From NCBI RefSeq assembly GCF_004792655.1, contig NZ_SRZC01000015.1:1-64000 (forward strand): a stretch of 64,000 bases of DNA, given 5' to 3'. A model generated the notes under the pieces. The model ran no database searches, was not told where the DNA came from, and saw only the letters and a list, made by a program, of their open reading frames with translations. Position 1 is the stretch's first letter; each line of letters opens with the position of its first letter. This document shows positions 44,939-53,759 of the stretch, one piece after another. A program made the translations under genes and the position numbers. The DNA is from Palleniella muris. GTDB taxonomy: Bacteria; Bacteroidota; Bacteroidia; Bacteroidales; Bacteroidaceae.

Positions 44939-45081
44939 AATATTATATGTATTTAAAAAGTTTAGTTATCGTGAATGAATCTTTTTATAAGAAAAACCTG
45001 CTGCAAAATAACAAAAAAAAAACGAGTTGACCAAATATATATAATGTTTTTATCCAAAATAACAAAAAAACTAACAAACTT

Positions 45082-45113
45082 TTTGGTACTTACTGATAAT
45101 TTTCTTAACTTTG
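45082..45113 (+). promoter_or_regulatory. Promoter of the aldolase gene
   Basis: TTTG 45082-45085, 20 bp, TAACTTTG 45106-45113. Confidence 0.8.
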
Positions 45114-45172
45114 CGGTACAAAAAAACTATACCGAGGATATACAGTTCAACTATATAAACAATTAAAAAACT

Positions 45173-46171
45173 ATGGTAAATTACAAAGAACTTGGTCTCG
45201 TAAATACTCGCGAGATGTTCAAGAAGGCTGTTGCCGGTGGTTATGCTATCCCTGCGTTCAACTTCAACACAATGGAGCAGATGCAGGCTATCGTCATGGC
45301 AGCAGTGGAGACAAAGTCACCTGTCATCATGCAGGTGTCACGCGGTGCACGTAACTATGCTAACCCGACAATCCTCCGCTACATGGCAGAGGGTGCTGTT
45401 GAGTACGCTAAGGAGTTGGGATGCCCTAATCCGGAAATCGTTCTTCATCTTGACCATGGTGACTCTTTCGAGACCTGCAAGTCATGTATTGACATGGGCT
45501 TCTCTTCTGTAATGATTGACGGTTCTTCACTCCCTTACGAGGAGAACATCGCTCTCACAAAGAAAGTTGTGGAGTATGCACACCAGTACGACGTGACTGT
45601 CGAGGCTGAGCTCGGTGTCCTCGCAGGTGTTGAGGATGAGGTTGTTGCTGAGGAGTCTCACTATACAAAGCCTGAGGAGGTTATCGATTTCGCTACACGC
45701 ACAGGCTGCGACTCACTCGCTATTTCTATCGGCACATCCCACGGTGCATACAAGTTCACTCCTGACCAGTGCACACGCGACCCTAAGACAGGCAAGCTCG
45801 TTCCTCCTCCACTCGCTTTCGAGATTCTCCATGAGATTGAGGAGAAACTTCCGGGATTCCCAATCGTGCTCCACGGCTCTTCTTCCGTACCACAGGACTG
45901 CGTGGATACAATCAACGAGTTCGGCGGCAAGCTGCCTGATGCAGTAGGTATTCCTGAGGAGCAGCTCCGTGAGGCTTCCAAGTCTGCCGTTTGCAAGATC
46001 AATATCGACTCCGACTCACGTCTTGCAATGACAGCTGCCATCCGCAAGTATCTTGCAGAGAACCCAAGCCACTTCGACCCTCGCCAGTACCTTACACCGG
46101 CTCGTGAGGCAATGAAGCAGATGTACATCCACAAGATTGTTGACGTACTGGGCTCCAACGACAAACTGTAA
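45173..46171 (+). CDS. fbaA: Class II fructose-bisphosphate aldolase
   Basis: A 332-residue zinc-dependent enzyme that splits fructose-1,6-bisphosphate into triose phosphates in glycolysis. Visible features are IPAFNFNTMEQMQAI, VLHLDHGDSFETCKSCID with zinc-binding His and Asp, VEAELGVLAGVEDEV, SIGTSHGAYKF and VLHGSSSVP. Codon use is highly biased, like exbB and tpiA, as expected for a strongly expressed glycolytic gene. The 5'-nucleotidase half follows after only 3 bp, so some read-through is likely. Confidence 0.95.
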   Translation: MVNYKELGLVNTREMFKKAVAGGYAIPAFNFNTMEQMQAIVMAAVETKSPVIMQVSRGARNYANPTILRYMAEGAVEYAKELGCPNPEIVLHLDHGDSFETCKSCIDMGFSSVMIDGSSLPYEENIALTKKVVEYAHQYDVTVEAELGVLAGVEDEVVAEESHYTKPEEVIDFATRTGCDSLAISIGTSHGAYKFTPDQCTRDPKTGKLVPPPLAFEILHEIEEKLPGFPIVLHGSSSVPQDCVDTINEFGGKLPDAVGIPEEQLREASKSAVCKINIDSDSRLAMTAAIRKYLAENPSHFDPRQYLTPAREAMKQMYIHKIVDVLGSNDKL

Positions 46172-46174
46172 TCT

Positions 46175-46933
46175 ATGCAAATGAGAAAATATATAGTTGT
46201 GGCAGTCGTCTTTTTGACGGCTGCCATTTCTGCTTTTGGGCAGAAATACCATGTCACCAATGTCACACGGGAACGTATCCTCGTCGACAGCACCTTTGCC
46301 GATGATGCCCGTGGCGTGGATGTCCTTGCGCCCTACAAGCACATTGTCGATTCCATTATGTCGCCTGTTGTCGGCAAGGTTGCCAAATACATGGCGGCAC
46401 ACAATCCCGAAAGCGAGCTGTCCAACCTTCTTGCGGACATCATGGTGTGGCAGGGCAGGCGGTACGGCGAGAAGCCTGACCTCGGCATCTACAACATGGG
46501 AGGCATCCGCGCGGCACTGCCTGCCGGCGACGTGACGTTCGGTGATGTCAATGATGTCGCGCCTTTTGAGAACTACATAACATTCCTCTCCCTTACAGGT
46601 GAGCAGATGAAGACACTCTGCGACCAGATAGCGAAGAGCAACGGATGCGGTCTGTCAAAGGGAATCGCCCTCGTCATAAAGGGCAGGGAGGTGGAATCGG
46701 TCACACTTCACGGACAGCCGATAGACCCGAACCGCACCTACCGCATTGTCACACTGAACTATCTTGCTGAAGGAAACGACGGTTTTGCGGTGCTCCCTGA
46801 AGGTTTTGACATAAAGTCCCCTAAGGATGAGCAAGCCCGCACAAGAGAATTCATTGTCGATTATTTCATAGAGAAGACCAAGGCGGGTGAGGTCATCGAT
46901 GCGGAAATCGAAGGGCGTGTCGTGCTGAAGTAA
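46175..46933 (+). CDS. 5'-nucleotidase C-terminal domain protein (secreted half)
   Basis: A 252-residue protein with a signal peptide (MRKYIVVAVVFLTAAISAFG). It contains only the substrate-binding domain of UshA-type nucleotidases: LSNLLADIMVWQG, IYNMGGIRAALPAGDVTFGDVNDVAPFENYITFLSLTG and VTLNYLAEGNDGF. The metal-binding catalytic domain is encoded separately at 47167-48009. In Bacteroidales this two-gene arrangement is common and the products probably work together in the periplasm to release nucleosides from nucleotides. Here a MITE-like element separates the genes. Confidence 0.88.
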   Translation: MQMRKYIVVAVVFLTAAISAFGQKYHVTNVTRERILVDSTFADDARGVDVLAPYKHIVDSIMSPVVGKVAKYMAAHNPESELSNLLADIMVWQGRRYGEKPDLGIYNMGGIRAALPAGDVTFGDVNDVAPFENYITFLSLTGEQMKTLCDQIAKSNGCGLSKGIALVIKGREVESVTLHGQPIDPNRTYRIVTLNYLAEGNDGFAVLPEGFDIKSPKDEQARTREFIVDYFIEKTKAGEVIDAEIEGRVVLK

Positions 46934-46956
46934 GCATGAAGACCGGAATTCAAAGC

Positions 46957-47134
46957 ATTGTTGTCTGGTAAAAAAAACAATGACAAGCAGCAAAGTTCTT
47001 GTATATCATCATATTATGATATTTTTCTTCAAAAGGGAGTGTTTTGGGAACCGCTAACGCGGTTCTCTGCACAGAAACATCCGTACACTGCGTACAAAAT
47101 CAGAGATGTATTTTGTGTTTTTATCGGACAACAA
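46957..47134. mobile_element. MITE-like element, 178 bp
   Basis: Ends ATTGTTGTCTGGTAAAAAA and GTTTTTATCGGACAACAAT form an inverted repeat of about 19 bp with two mismatches. The interior aligns with the outer parts of 32708-33065 and includes the hairpin AACCGCTAACGCGGTT. No coding capacity. It sits between the two nucleotidase genes. Confidence 0.75.
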
Positions 47135-47166
47135 TAAAATCAAAGTAAACAAAAAAGCGGAAAACT

Positions 47167-48009
47167 ATGATTGATTCTATAAAGATTAAAGCCATTGTCG
47201 TCTGTGCCCTTGTCTGCACTCTGCTGCCTGCATACGCACAGAAGCGGCTCACCATACTTCACACCAATGACACGCACTCATGCGTCCTGCCGATGAACCC
47301 GAATCTTTCCGACAAGAGCATTGCCGGACGTGGCGGATACCTGCGGCGCATCACGCTGATTAACGAGGAACGCAAGAAAGACCCTGACCTTCTGTACATC
47401 GATTCCGGGGATTTCTCGCAAGGCTCTTCCTATTACACACTCTTCAAGGGTGACGTGGAGGTGCAGCTGATGAACGAGATGGGCTGCGACGCATCAACAA
47501 TAGGCAACCATGAGTGGGACTACGGACTGGAAAACCTTGTCCGTAACGCACGCATGGCAAAGTTCCCGTTCATCTGTTCCAACTACGATTTCAAGGGCAC
47601 AGAGCTTGAGAATGTCATCAAACCGTATACAATCATCAAGCGCAACGGTCTGAAAATCGGCATCTTCGCCCTTTGCCCGCCACTTGAAGGGCTTGTGTTT
47701 GCCGGAAACTGCAAGGGCGTCACCTACAACGACCCTGTCGCTTGCGGGCTGGAAATGGGAACATTCCTTAAGAAAAAGAAGAAATGCGATGTTGTCATCT
47801 GCATCTCCCACCTTGGCTGGGACGAGCGTGGCGACATCGGAATGATAAAGGGCTCACGCAACATAGACATCGTTCTTGGAGGGCACAGTCACAGTTATTT
47901 CACCGAACTTCAGTATGCCAAGGATCTCGACGGTAAGGATGTCCCTGCCGACCAAAATGGAAAATCCGGCATCTATGTAGGCAAAATCGTACTCGAGCTT
48001 GGCAAATGA
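47167..48009 (+). CDS. Metallophosphoesterase half of a 5'-nucleotidase
   Basis: A 280-residue secreted protein (signal MIDSIKIKAIVVCALVCTLLPAYA). It carries the calcineurin-like metal motifs: LTILHTNDTHSC, DSGDFSQGS, TIGNHEWDYG, VVICISHLGWDE and LGGHSHSYF. These bind two metal ions and hydrolyse phosphate esters of nucleotides. The substrate-specificity domain is provided by the product of 46175-46933. A terminator hairpin follows at 48094-48128. Confidence 0.9.
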   Translation: MIDSIKIKAIVVCALVCTLLPAYAQKRLTILHTNDTHSCVLPMNPNLSDKSIAGRGGYLRRITLINEERKKDPDLLYIDSGDFSQGSSYYTLFKGDVEVQLMNEMGCDASTIGNHEWDYGLENLVRNARMAKFPFICSNYDFKGTELENVIKPYTIIKRNGLKIGIFALCPPLEGLVFAGNCKGVTYNDPVACGLEMGTFLKKKKKCDVVICISHLGWDERGDIGMIKGSRNIDIVLGGHSHSYFTELQYAKDLDGKDVPADQNGKSGIYVGKIVLELGK

Positions 48010-48093
48010 CATGACTTCCCTATAGTGTCTGTCGTTGTTTGCGGCAAACACGACTTGAGTATAGGTTGGTTTGCTATGTCCTGTTTTATGGAG

Positions 48094-48128
48094 TCAGGCG
48101 GTATCCGTGTGTTACGGATACCGCCTGA
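48094..48128 (+). terminator. Terminator after the metallophosphoesterase gene
   Basis: TCAGGCGGTATCCGT pairs with ACGGATACCGCCTGA, then TTTGTTTAT. Confidence 0.9.
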
Positions 48129-48169
48129 TTTGTTTATGGATATAATCGAAAATATTGGTGTCGCTAAAC

Positions 48170-48370
48170 ATAAGTTAGTCCACAAAATTAAACGACATTA
48201 TTTTCAATCGTTATGTATGAATTTGTCTTTAGCCTTCTCTGCTTGTCATTTTTGGTGAAAGCTATAGGTCTCATCGGTCATGTAGCTCGCTACACTCCCT
48301 ATTCAGCCTACGATTTTTCCTCAAAAATAATAGCGCAGATAATGCAAATTAATTTTGTGGACCAACTTAT
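48170..48370. mobile_element. MITE-like element of a second family, 201 bp
   Basis: Terminal inverted repeats of 22 bp with one mismatch, reading ATAAGTTRGTCCACAAAATT inward from each end. No open frame inside. It differs in sequence from the GTCCGGTAAAAA family. Confidence 0.7.
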
Positions 48371-48472
48371 ATAACGCATTATCATTTATCTATTTCTGTT
48401 ATGACAAGCCCCTATCCTCGCATACGGCAACATGATTTAGCTGTAAAGTGTGGCTCTGCCACATCTTATGCG

Positions 48473-48535
48473 AAACATTTCCTATGAAAATGTGATTTCA
48501 CAACAACTTGTGGAGTTTTACCAGCAAAATAAATC
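48473..48535. repeat. Dispersed intergenic repeat, copy 2
   Basis: Related to 41846-41905 (TGAAAATGTGATT, ACAACTTGT, GAGTTTT). Short direct repeats GAGTTTTCTAATTC at about 48549 and 48874 flank array E. Confidence 0.5.
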
Positions 48536-48643
48536 TAAAAAAAGTGCATGAGTTTTCTAATTCCCTATTTATCATAATGTGAGAAACAAGCCTTCGTTAC
48601 GTGAAAAATCATGCTCCATTCAGTCAAAGCCGGTCATTCAGAC

Positions 48644-48731
48644 AGTAAAGCAATACCTTTCGCACTGCCAAAGGTATTGCTTTTCACTGCAAAACGTTAT
48701 GGTTTGCAAGGTAAATGGTAACGAATTGGCG
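48644..48731. repeat. Array E: four 22-bp units with a different core
   Basis: Cores start at 48652 (AATACC), 48674 (GTATTG), 48696 (GTTATG) and 48718 (GTAACG), 22 bp apart. Units 1 and 2 are near reverse complements and together form a hairpin with stem AAAGCAATACCTTT/AAAGGTATTGCTTT. The rest of 48010-49048 shows repeats and no gene. Confidence 0.75.
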
Positions 48732-48896
48732 TGTTTTATCATGCCCTGTGAGTGTTATGCCATTGCTAATGATTTGGTTTTCAGCAAAATAACTAAATGA
48801 CTGAATTTTAGAAATTTCCGTAATTCCCTTGTGAAAAAATCTACAGACGATTCTCAGAGGGCAAAAATGGCGTGAGTTTTCTAATTCTTTTCCTCT

Positions 48897-48948
48897 TTCG
48901 GAGGTTGGACATACATCACAAGTGTATATCCCAACAGAATTTCTACTG
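48897..48948. repeat. Partial copy of the element at 22383-22520
   Basis: TTTCGGAGGTTGGACATACA, ATCACAAGTGTATATCC and TTTCTAC match the right half of the 22.4-kb element. Confidence 0.55.
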
Positions 48949-49048
48949 CCCCGTGAAAATACCAATAAAATGAAATAGTCCACAGTCTGTTCCTACGAAC
49001 AGACTGTGGACTATCATGCCATAAACTGCTATGTAGCAAAAAGCGTAA

Positions 49049-49792
49049 CTACTCAAAGTAAAGCGACAGGCAAATCATTTTCGTGCGTGCCTTGTCCACG
49101 GAGTAGGCGTAGGGCAGCATACTCTCGTCGCGCAGGGTGCCGGCATGCTTCGTGTCGAGGCTGTTTGTCAGGCTGTACATGAACTTCAGCTCCGGGCGGA
49201 GCTTGAAGAACGGCAGATAAAAATCGCATCCCAAGCCCGCAGACAGGAATATGTCGTACTTCTTCAGGCGCAGATAGTCGTTCGCCTTTGTCGTCAGATT
49301 GAACATCGGGGTCAGGCCGGCAACAATGTAAGGGCGGTGGTTGTTGAAGCGTTTTGCACTGAAAATCATGTCCATTGTCGCCGCGATGTACACGGATTTC
49401 ATGTTCTGCACCACCTCTCTCGGCTGTTCCTGCTCGTCAAGGTCTGCACGATTATGGAATGTCAGGTGCTTCGTGCCGAAATAAAGCATCGGTGCAAGGC
49501 GGAACGCAAAGTGCGCTCCGAGGCGCGCTTCGCCAAGCACACCAACCTGAAAGCCCGGGTCCCAACGGTCCTGATCAACGCTCACGACAGATGTGTATTG
49601 CCCTCCGTCCTCCGTCTCTATGGTGACCGGACCGACATTGTTCAGCTCCATGTCCTGCAAGTGGGTGCCGAGAACCACGCCGAAATGGAACGGGCGCAGA
49701 TCCGTGTAAGGGCGGTTCTCCACCGATCTGTCCTGTGCGCAGGCATAAAGTGCCGGCGCCAAGGCGAGTATGATTGTCAAAATATTCTTCAT
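49049..49792 (-). CDS. porT: Outer-membrane beta-barrel protein, PorT-like (type IX secretion)
   Basis: A 247-residue protein with a signal peptide (MKNILTIILALAPALYACAQ) and alternating hydrophobic strands ending in aromatic SLYFE, typical of an eight-stranded barrel. The start of the mature part, YTDLRPFHFGVVLGTHLQDMEL, resembles PorT, which is required for type IX secretion in Porphyromonas. The neighbouring porW-porX pair at 14-20 kb shows that the system is present. A generic porin-family protein is the alternative. It is divergent from the DUF1599 gene. Confidence 0.68.
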   Translation of the reverse strand: MKNILTIILALAPALYACAQDRSVENRPYTDLRPFHFGVVLGTHLQDMELNNVGPVTIETEDGGQYTSVVSVDQDRWDPGFQVGVLGEARLGAHFAFRLAPMLYFGTKHLTFHNRADLDEQEQPREVVQNMKSVYIAATMDMIFSAKRFNNHRPYIVAGLTPMFNLTTKANDYLRLKKYDIFLSAGLGCDFYLPFFKLRPELKFMYSLTNSLDTKHAGTLRDESMLPYAYSVDKARTKMICLSLYFE

Positions 49793-49896
49793 CCTATATA
49801 TAACGTGTAGGCTTTTGTTTTATTGTGCCAAAACGGTGCTGCATGAATTTATCTGCATTTTCCTTTGTGGTGTATCATATAAAATAAGGTGAAAAG

Positions 49897-49928
49897 TTTG
49901 GGAAATTGGGGAAAAATGAGTAACTTTG
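49897..49928 (+). promoter_or_regulatory. Promoter of the DUF1599-DoxX-tpiA run
   Basis: TTTG 49897-49900, 20 bp, TAACTTTG 49921-49928. The leader before ATG 49950 would be only about 15 nt. Confidence 0.8.
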
Positions 49929-49949
49929 CCCCAAATTAAGCAAACCGTA

Positions 49950-50510
49950 ATGGCAAAAGACTTGCAGAAGACAGAAAGTCAGTTCCATGAAGCGTTGGAA
50001 CTGTGCAGAGATATTTTCCGGAAGAAGCTCTATGATTATAAGCCGTCATGGAGGATGCTGCGCCCGTCGTCGCTGACCGACCAGCTCTTCATCAAGGCAA
50101 AGCGCATCCGTTCGTTGGAGATAAAGAGGGAATCCAAAGTCGGTGAGGGCATCTTCCCTGAGTTTATAGCGTTGATAAACTACGGTATTGTAGGGCTTAT
50201 CCAGCTTGATAATGGTTTTGTGGACGAGATAGACATCACCAACGATCAGGCGATGGCACTCTATGACGAGTATGCCGAGGCATGCCTGTTGCTGATGATG
50301 AAGAAGAACCATGACTACGACGAGGCATGGAGAGGCATGCGTGTGAGCAGCTATACCGACTTCATACTCACGAAGATAGAGCGCATCAAGGAAATCGAGA
50401 ACCATAATGGCGAGACCATCGCTTCGGAAGGCATCGGCTCCAACTATATGGACATCATCAACTATGCAGTGTTTGGTGTCATAAAGTTCATGGAAGCGGC
50501 AAAAATGTAG
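49950..50510 (+). CDS. DUF1599 protein with internal duplication
   Basis: A 186-residue cytosolic protein from ATG 49950 (an upstream TTG lies in the promoter). Two copies of the domain are visible: KKLYDYKPSWRMLRPSSLTDQLFIKAKRIRSLE and KKNHDYDEAWRGMRVSSYTDFILTKIERIKEIE, each followed by a segment ending in INYG/INYA. The family has been compared with nucleotide-modifying or MazG-like all-alpha proteins but has no confirmed function. It is the first gene of a run with the DoxX-like gene (6-bp gap), tpiA, the SPOR gene and folE. Confidence 0.85.
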   Translation: MAKDLQKTESQFHEALELCRDIFRKKLYDYKPSWRMLRPSSLTDQLFIKAKRIRSLEIKRESKVGEGIFPEFIALINYGIVGLIQLDNGFVDEIDITNDQAMALYDEYAEACLLLMMKKNHDYDEAWRGMRVSSYTDFILTKIERIKEIENHNGETIASEGIGSNYMDIINYAVFGVIKFMEAAKM

Positions 50511-50516
50511 AAGCCT

Positions 50517-51662
50517 GTGGATAAACGTAAGATTGCGAATGCTGTCATAGTAAACCTCTCCAGGGTCTTGGTCGGCGTGGTTTTTGTGTTCTCGGGCTTT
50601 TCCAAGGCAGTCGATCCGTTGGGGACAGTCTACAAGTTTCAGGACTATCTTGCAGCCCTCGGGCTTGGAAACACTATTCCGGACGCCCTGCTTCTGCTCT
50701 GTGCTGTGGCATTGTCAACGGTGGAGCTTGCCATGGGCGTGTTCACTCTTCTGGCAATATGGCGTCGCAAGACCTCGAAGGCTGTGCTTGCCTTGATGGC
50801 TGTAATGCTGTTGCTGAGCGTTTGGATTTATGCTGCCGATCCGGTGCAGGACTGCGGATGCTTCGGTGATGCGCTTGTTCTGGCAAACAGGGACACACTC
50901 ATCAAGAACATCATCCTGACAGCTTGTGCCATAGTGCTTGCCCGCTACCCGCTGTCAATGCCACGCATGCTTGGCAAAAACATACAATGGATGACGGTGC
51001 ACATCACTGTTGCCGGCTCAATCGTGCTTAGCGGATGGTGTCTTTACGACTTGCCGGTGGTGGATTTCCGCCCTTATCATGTCGGAGCCGACATACGTCA
51101 GGGGATGATTGTGCCGGAAGACGCCGAGCAACCGGAGTTTGAGACAGTCTTCATCATGGAGAAGGACGGCAGGCGAGAGGAGTTCTCGCTGGAGAACTAC
51201 CCCGATTCCACATGGACATTCATTGACAGCAGGACAACCGTTGTCAAGCAAGGATATGTCCCTCCGATACATGATTTCTCGATAACTACATCCGACGGTG
51301 CGGACATAACCGACGATGTACTTTCCTACAAAGGATATACATTCCTGCTCATAGCACCTTTTCTGGAGAAGGCCGACGACTCCAATTTTGGTGAGATAGA
51401 CCAGATTTATGAGTTTGCGGACGACAACGCCCACAGGTTCTATTGCCTGACATCCAGTGGCGAAAAGGCTGTTGGGCATTGGAGGGACATCACCGGCGCG
51501 GAATATCCTTTCTGTTTCACCGACGGAACGACGCTGAAGACCATAGTCCGAAGCAATCCGGGGCTGCTGCTCCTTAAGGACGGCAGGATTATAGGCAAGT
51601 GGAGCCATAACCTCCTCCCGTCGTTGGAGAGGCTTTCGGGGATGATAAAGACGGAAAAATAA
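50517..51662 (+). CDS. DoxX-like membrane protein (BT_3928 family)
   Basis: A 381-residue protein starting at GTG 50517, 6 bp after the DUF1599 stop. The N-terminal 160 residues have four membrane helices in DoxX/MauE style (LVGVVFVFSGFSKAVDP, AVALSTVELAMGVFTLL), with DPVQDCGCFGDAL before the fourth. A further helix follows near residue 170, and the C-terminal 200 residues are extracytoplasmic with a thioredoxin-like feel but no CxxC. MauE-type proteins support disulfide formation; the paired Cys in DCGCFG could be a redox site. The role remains inferred. Confidence 0.75.
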   Translation: MDKRKIANAVIVNLSRVLVGVVFVFSGFSKAVDPLGTVYKFQDYLAALGLGNTIPDALLLLCAVALSTVELAMGVFTLLAIWRRKTSKAVLALMAVMLLLSVWIYAADPVQDCGCFGDALVLANRDTLIKNIILTACAIVLARYPLSMPRMLGKNIQWMTVHITVAGSIVLSGWCLYDLPVVDFRPYHVGADIRQGMIVPEDAEQPEFETVFIMEKDGRREEFSLENYPDSTWTFIDSRTTVVKQGYVPPIHDFSITTSDGADITDDVLSYKGYTFLLIAPFLEKADDSNFGEIDQIYEFADDNAHRFYCLTSSGEKAVGHWRDITGAEYPFCFTDGTTLKTIVRSNPGLLLLKDGRIIGKWSHNLLPSLERLSGMIKTEK

Positions 51663-51691
51663 CAGTTTAACACTTAAAAAATAAAAACAAA

Positions 51692-52444
51692 ATGGCAAAG
51701 AAAATTGTTGCGGGCAACTGGAAGATGAACAAGAATCTTCAGGAAGGTGTTGCCCTTGCTAAGGAACTCACAGAAGTTGTCAAGAATCCAAACTGCGGTG
51801 TCATCATCTGCACACCGTTCATCCACCTTGCAAGTGTGGCAGAGGTTGTCAAGGGTTCTGCAATAGAGCTTGGCGCAGAGAACTGTGCTGACAAGGCTTC
51901 CGGCGCATATACAGGTGAGGTTTCTGCAGAGATGGTCAAGTCTACAGGTGCAGAGTACGTCATCCTCGGTCACTCAGAGCGTCGCGAGTACTACAATGAG
52001 ACTCCGGAAATCCTCAAGGAGAAGGTGGAGCTTGCACTGGCTAACGGTCTGAAGGTAATCTTCTGCATCGGCGAGTCTCTCGAGGAGCGCGAGGCAAACA
52101 AGCAGAACGAGGTAGTAAAGGCAGAGCTTGCAGGTTCTGTGTTCCACCTTACAGCAGAGCAGTGGAAGAACATCGTAATCGCTTACGAGCCAATCTGGGC
52201 TATCGGAACAGGCAAGACAGCCACTGCAGAGCAGGCTGAGGAGATTCACGCATACATCCGTTCTTGCGTTGCAGAGGTTTACGGCGCAGAGGTAGCGGCA
52301 GAGACATCTATCCTTTACGGTGGCTCTTGCAAGGCTTCCAACGCTCCTGAACTCTTCGCAAAGCCTGACATCGACGGCGGACTTATCGGTGGCGCGTCAC
52401 TGAAGGCTGCTGACTTCAAGGGCATCATCGACGCTTGGGGATAA
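51692..52444 (+). CDS. tpiA: Triosephosphate isomerase
   Basis: A 250-residue glycolytic enzyme interconverting dihydroxyacetone phosphate and glyceraldehyde-3-phosphate. Motifs are VAGNWKMNK (catalytic Lys), ILGHSERR (catalytic His), [14 protein letters not shown] (catalytic Glu and flexible loop) and [10 protein letters not shown]. Length and codon bias fit a strongly expressed core gene. It follows the DoxX-like gene by 29 bp. Confidence 0.97.
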   Translation: MAKKIVAGNWKMNKNLQEGVALAKELTEVVKNPNCGVIICTPFIHLASVAEVVKGSAIELGAENCADKASGAYTGEVSAEMVKSTGAEYVILGHSERREYYNETPEILKEKVELALANGLKVIFCIGESLEEREANKQNEVVKAELAGSVFHLTAEQWKNIVIAYEPIWAIGTGKTATAEQAEEIHAYIRSCVAEVYGAEVAAETSILYGGSCKASNAPELFAKPDIDGGLIGGASLKAADFKGIIDAWG

Positions 52445-52502
52445 TGGCGTAAAGCCTGTGGTGGAATGGAGGAGAGCATATTTTATATATGATTTGTTGA
52501 AT

Positions 52503-53069
52503 ATGATGAAACATCTCTTTATTACAATATGTCTGGCATTGGTGGCTTTCGCTGCCAATGCACAGACTATTACAGATGAACTCCGACGCTCCAAGGACGG
52601 AGAGGGTACGGTAGTCATAAACCAAAGTCAGGAGATTGAACGTCTCGTGAATGCTGCAGATGTGCGCCGGCAGGCGGAAAAAGCACCGTCGGCAACAACA
52701 TCAGAGCCGTCGACAGCAACCGCTCCGTCAACGGAGAGAGGCACTTCCACCACGGAAGGTGTAGCCACCACGGCGGAAACAGGAAAGAAGATAATGCGCC
52801 ATAGTTACAAGACTACAGGCTACCGCATACAGATTTACAGCGGAGGGAACAAGCGTGCCGACCGCATCAAGTGTGAGCAGATTGCGCAAAGGGTGAAGGG
52901 CAGTTTCCCCAATCTCCCTGTTTATGTGCATTTCTATTCACCAAGCTGGAAGTGCCGCGTGGGAAATTTCACCAACCAGGAAGAGGCATCGGCTGTGCTT
53001 AAGCAGATACGTGCCATGGGATATTCACAGGCGTGTCTTGTCAAAGGAAAAATTAATGTTCAGTATTGA
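52503..53069 (+). CDS. Secreted SPOR-domain protein
   Basis: A 188-residue protein from ATG 52503 (a second ATG follows at once). The signal peptide [20 protein letters not shown] is followed by a Thr/Ser/Ala/Pro-rich linker and a C-terminal SPOR domain of about 75 residues ([50 protein letters not shown]). SPOR domains bind denuded septal peptidoglycan, so the protein likely acts in the periplasm at the division site. The stop overlaps the folE start by one base. Confidence 0.85.
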   Translation: MMKHLFITICLALVAFAANAQTITDELRRSKDGEGTVVINQSQEIERLVNAADVRRQAEKAPSATTSEPSTATAPSTERGTSTTEGVATTAETGKKIMRHSYKTTGYRIQIYSGGNKRADRIKCEQIAQRVKGSFPNLPVYVHFYSPSWKCRVGNFTNQEEASAVLKQIRAMGYSQACLVKGKINVQY

Positions 53070-53647
53070 TGACAGAGGAAGAAACATATTTGCGTCCGGG
53101 ACTTGATGAACTTGCAGCACATTACAAGGAAATCCTCGGACTGCTTGGGGAAGACCCTGAGCGCGAGGGGCTTGAGAGAACCCCATTGCGTGTGGCAAAG
53201 GCGATGCAGTTCCTTACGAAAGGCTATGGACAGGATCCGAAAGCGATACTTGAAAAGGCACTGTTCCATGAGGAGTACAGCCACATGGTTATCGTCAAGG
53301 ACATCAATTTCTACTCGATGTGCGAGCACCACATGCTGCCGTTCTATGGAAAAGTGCATGTGGCATACATCCCTAACGGCACAATCACAGGCCTTTCCAA
53401 GATAGCACGCGTTGTGGAAGTCTTCGCACGACGCCTGCAGGTGCAGGAACGCATGACACATCAGATTATGGAAATCATACAGGAGACTCTGCATCCCATG
53501 GGAGTGATGGTTGTCATAGAGGCGGAACACATGTGCATGCAGATGCGTGGCGTGGAGAAACAGAATTCCGTAACCACAACATCCGCATTCTCGGGTGTGT
53601 TCAAGGCACAGGAGACTCGTCAGGAATTCATGAACCTGATAAAGTGA
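53069..53647 (+). CDS. folE: GTP cyclohydrolase I
   Basis: A 192-residue enzyme that opens GTP to form dihydroneopterin triphosphate, first step of folate synthesis. Zinc and active-site motifs are [44 protein letters not shown] and [15 protein letters not shown]. The start ATG 53069 shares its first base with the stop of the SPOR gene; the frame itself opens at TTG 53066. Together with folK at 11.1 kb it supplies the pathway. Confidence 0.95.
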   Translation: MTEEETYLRPGLDELAAHYKEILGLLGEDPEREGLERTPLRVAKAMQFLTKGYGQDPKAILEKALFHEEYSHMVIVKDINFYSMCEHHMLPFYGKVHVAYIPNGTITGLSKIARVVEVFARRLQVQERMTHQIMEIIQETLHPMGVMVVIEAEHMCMQMRGVEKQNSVTTTSAFSGVFKAQETRQEFMNLIK

Positions 53648-53759
53648 GCTGGCTTTCCATGGATAGCCTTTTAGCGGTTATATGCCATCGTATGGGCGGT
53701 GGAGACCGGATATTTACAGGAAGAAAACAAAAATAAATCAACCATAAATCAAACTAACA

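Noticed and set aside
48025..48258. A 77-codon plus-strand frame after the metallophosphoesterase gene
   Set aside because: It runs through a strong terminator hairpin and into a MITE end; no conserved features.
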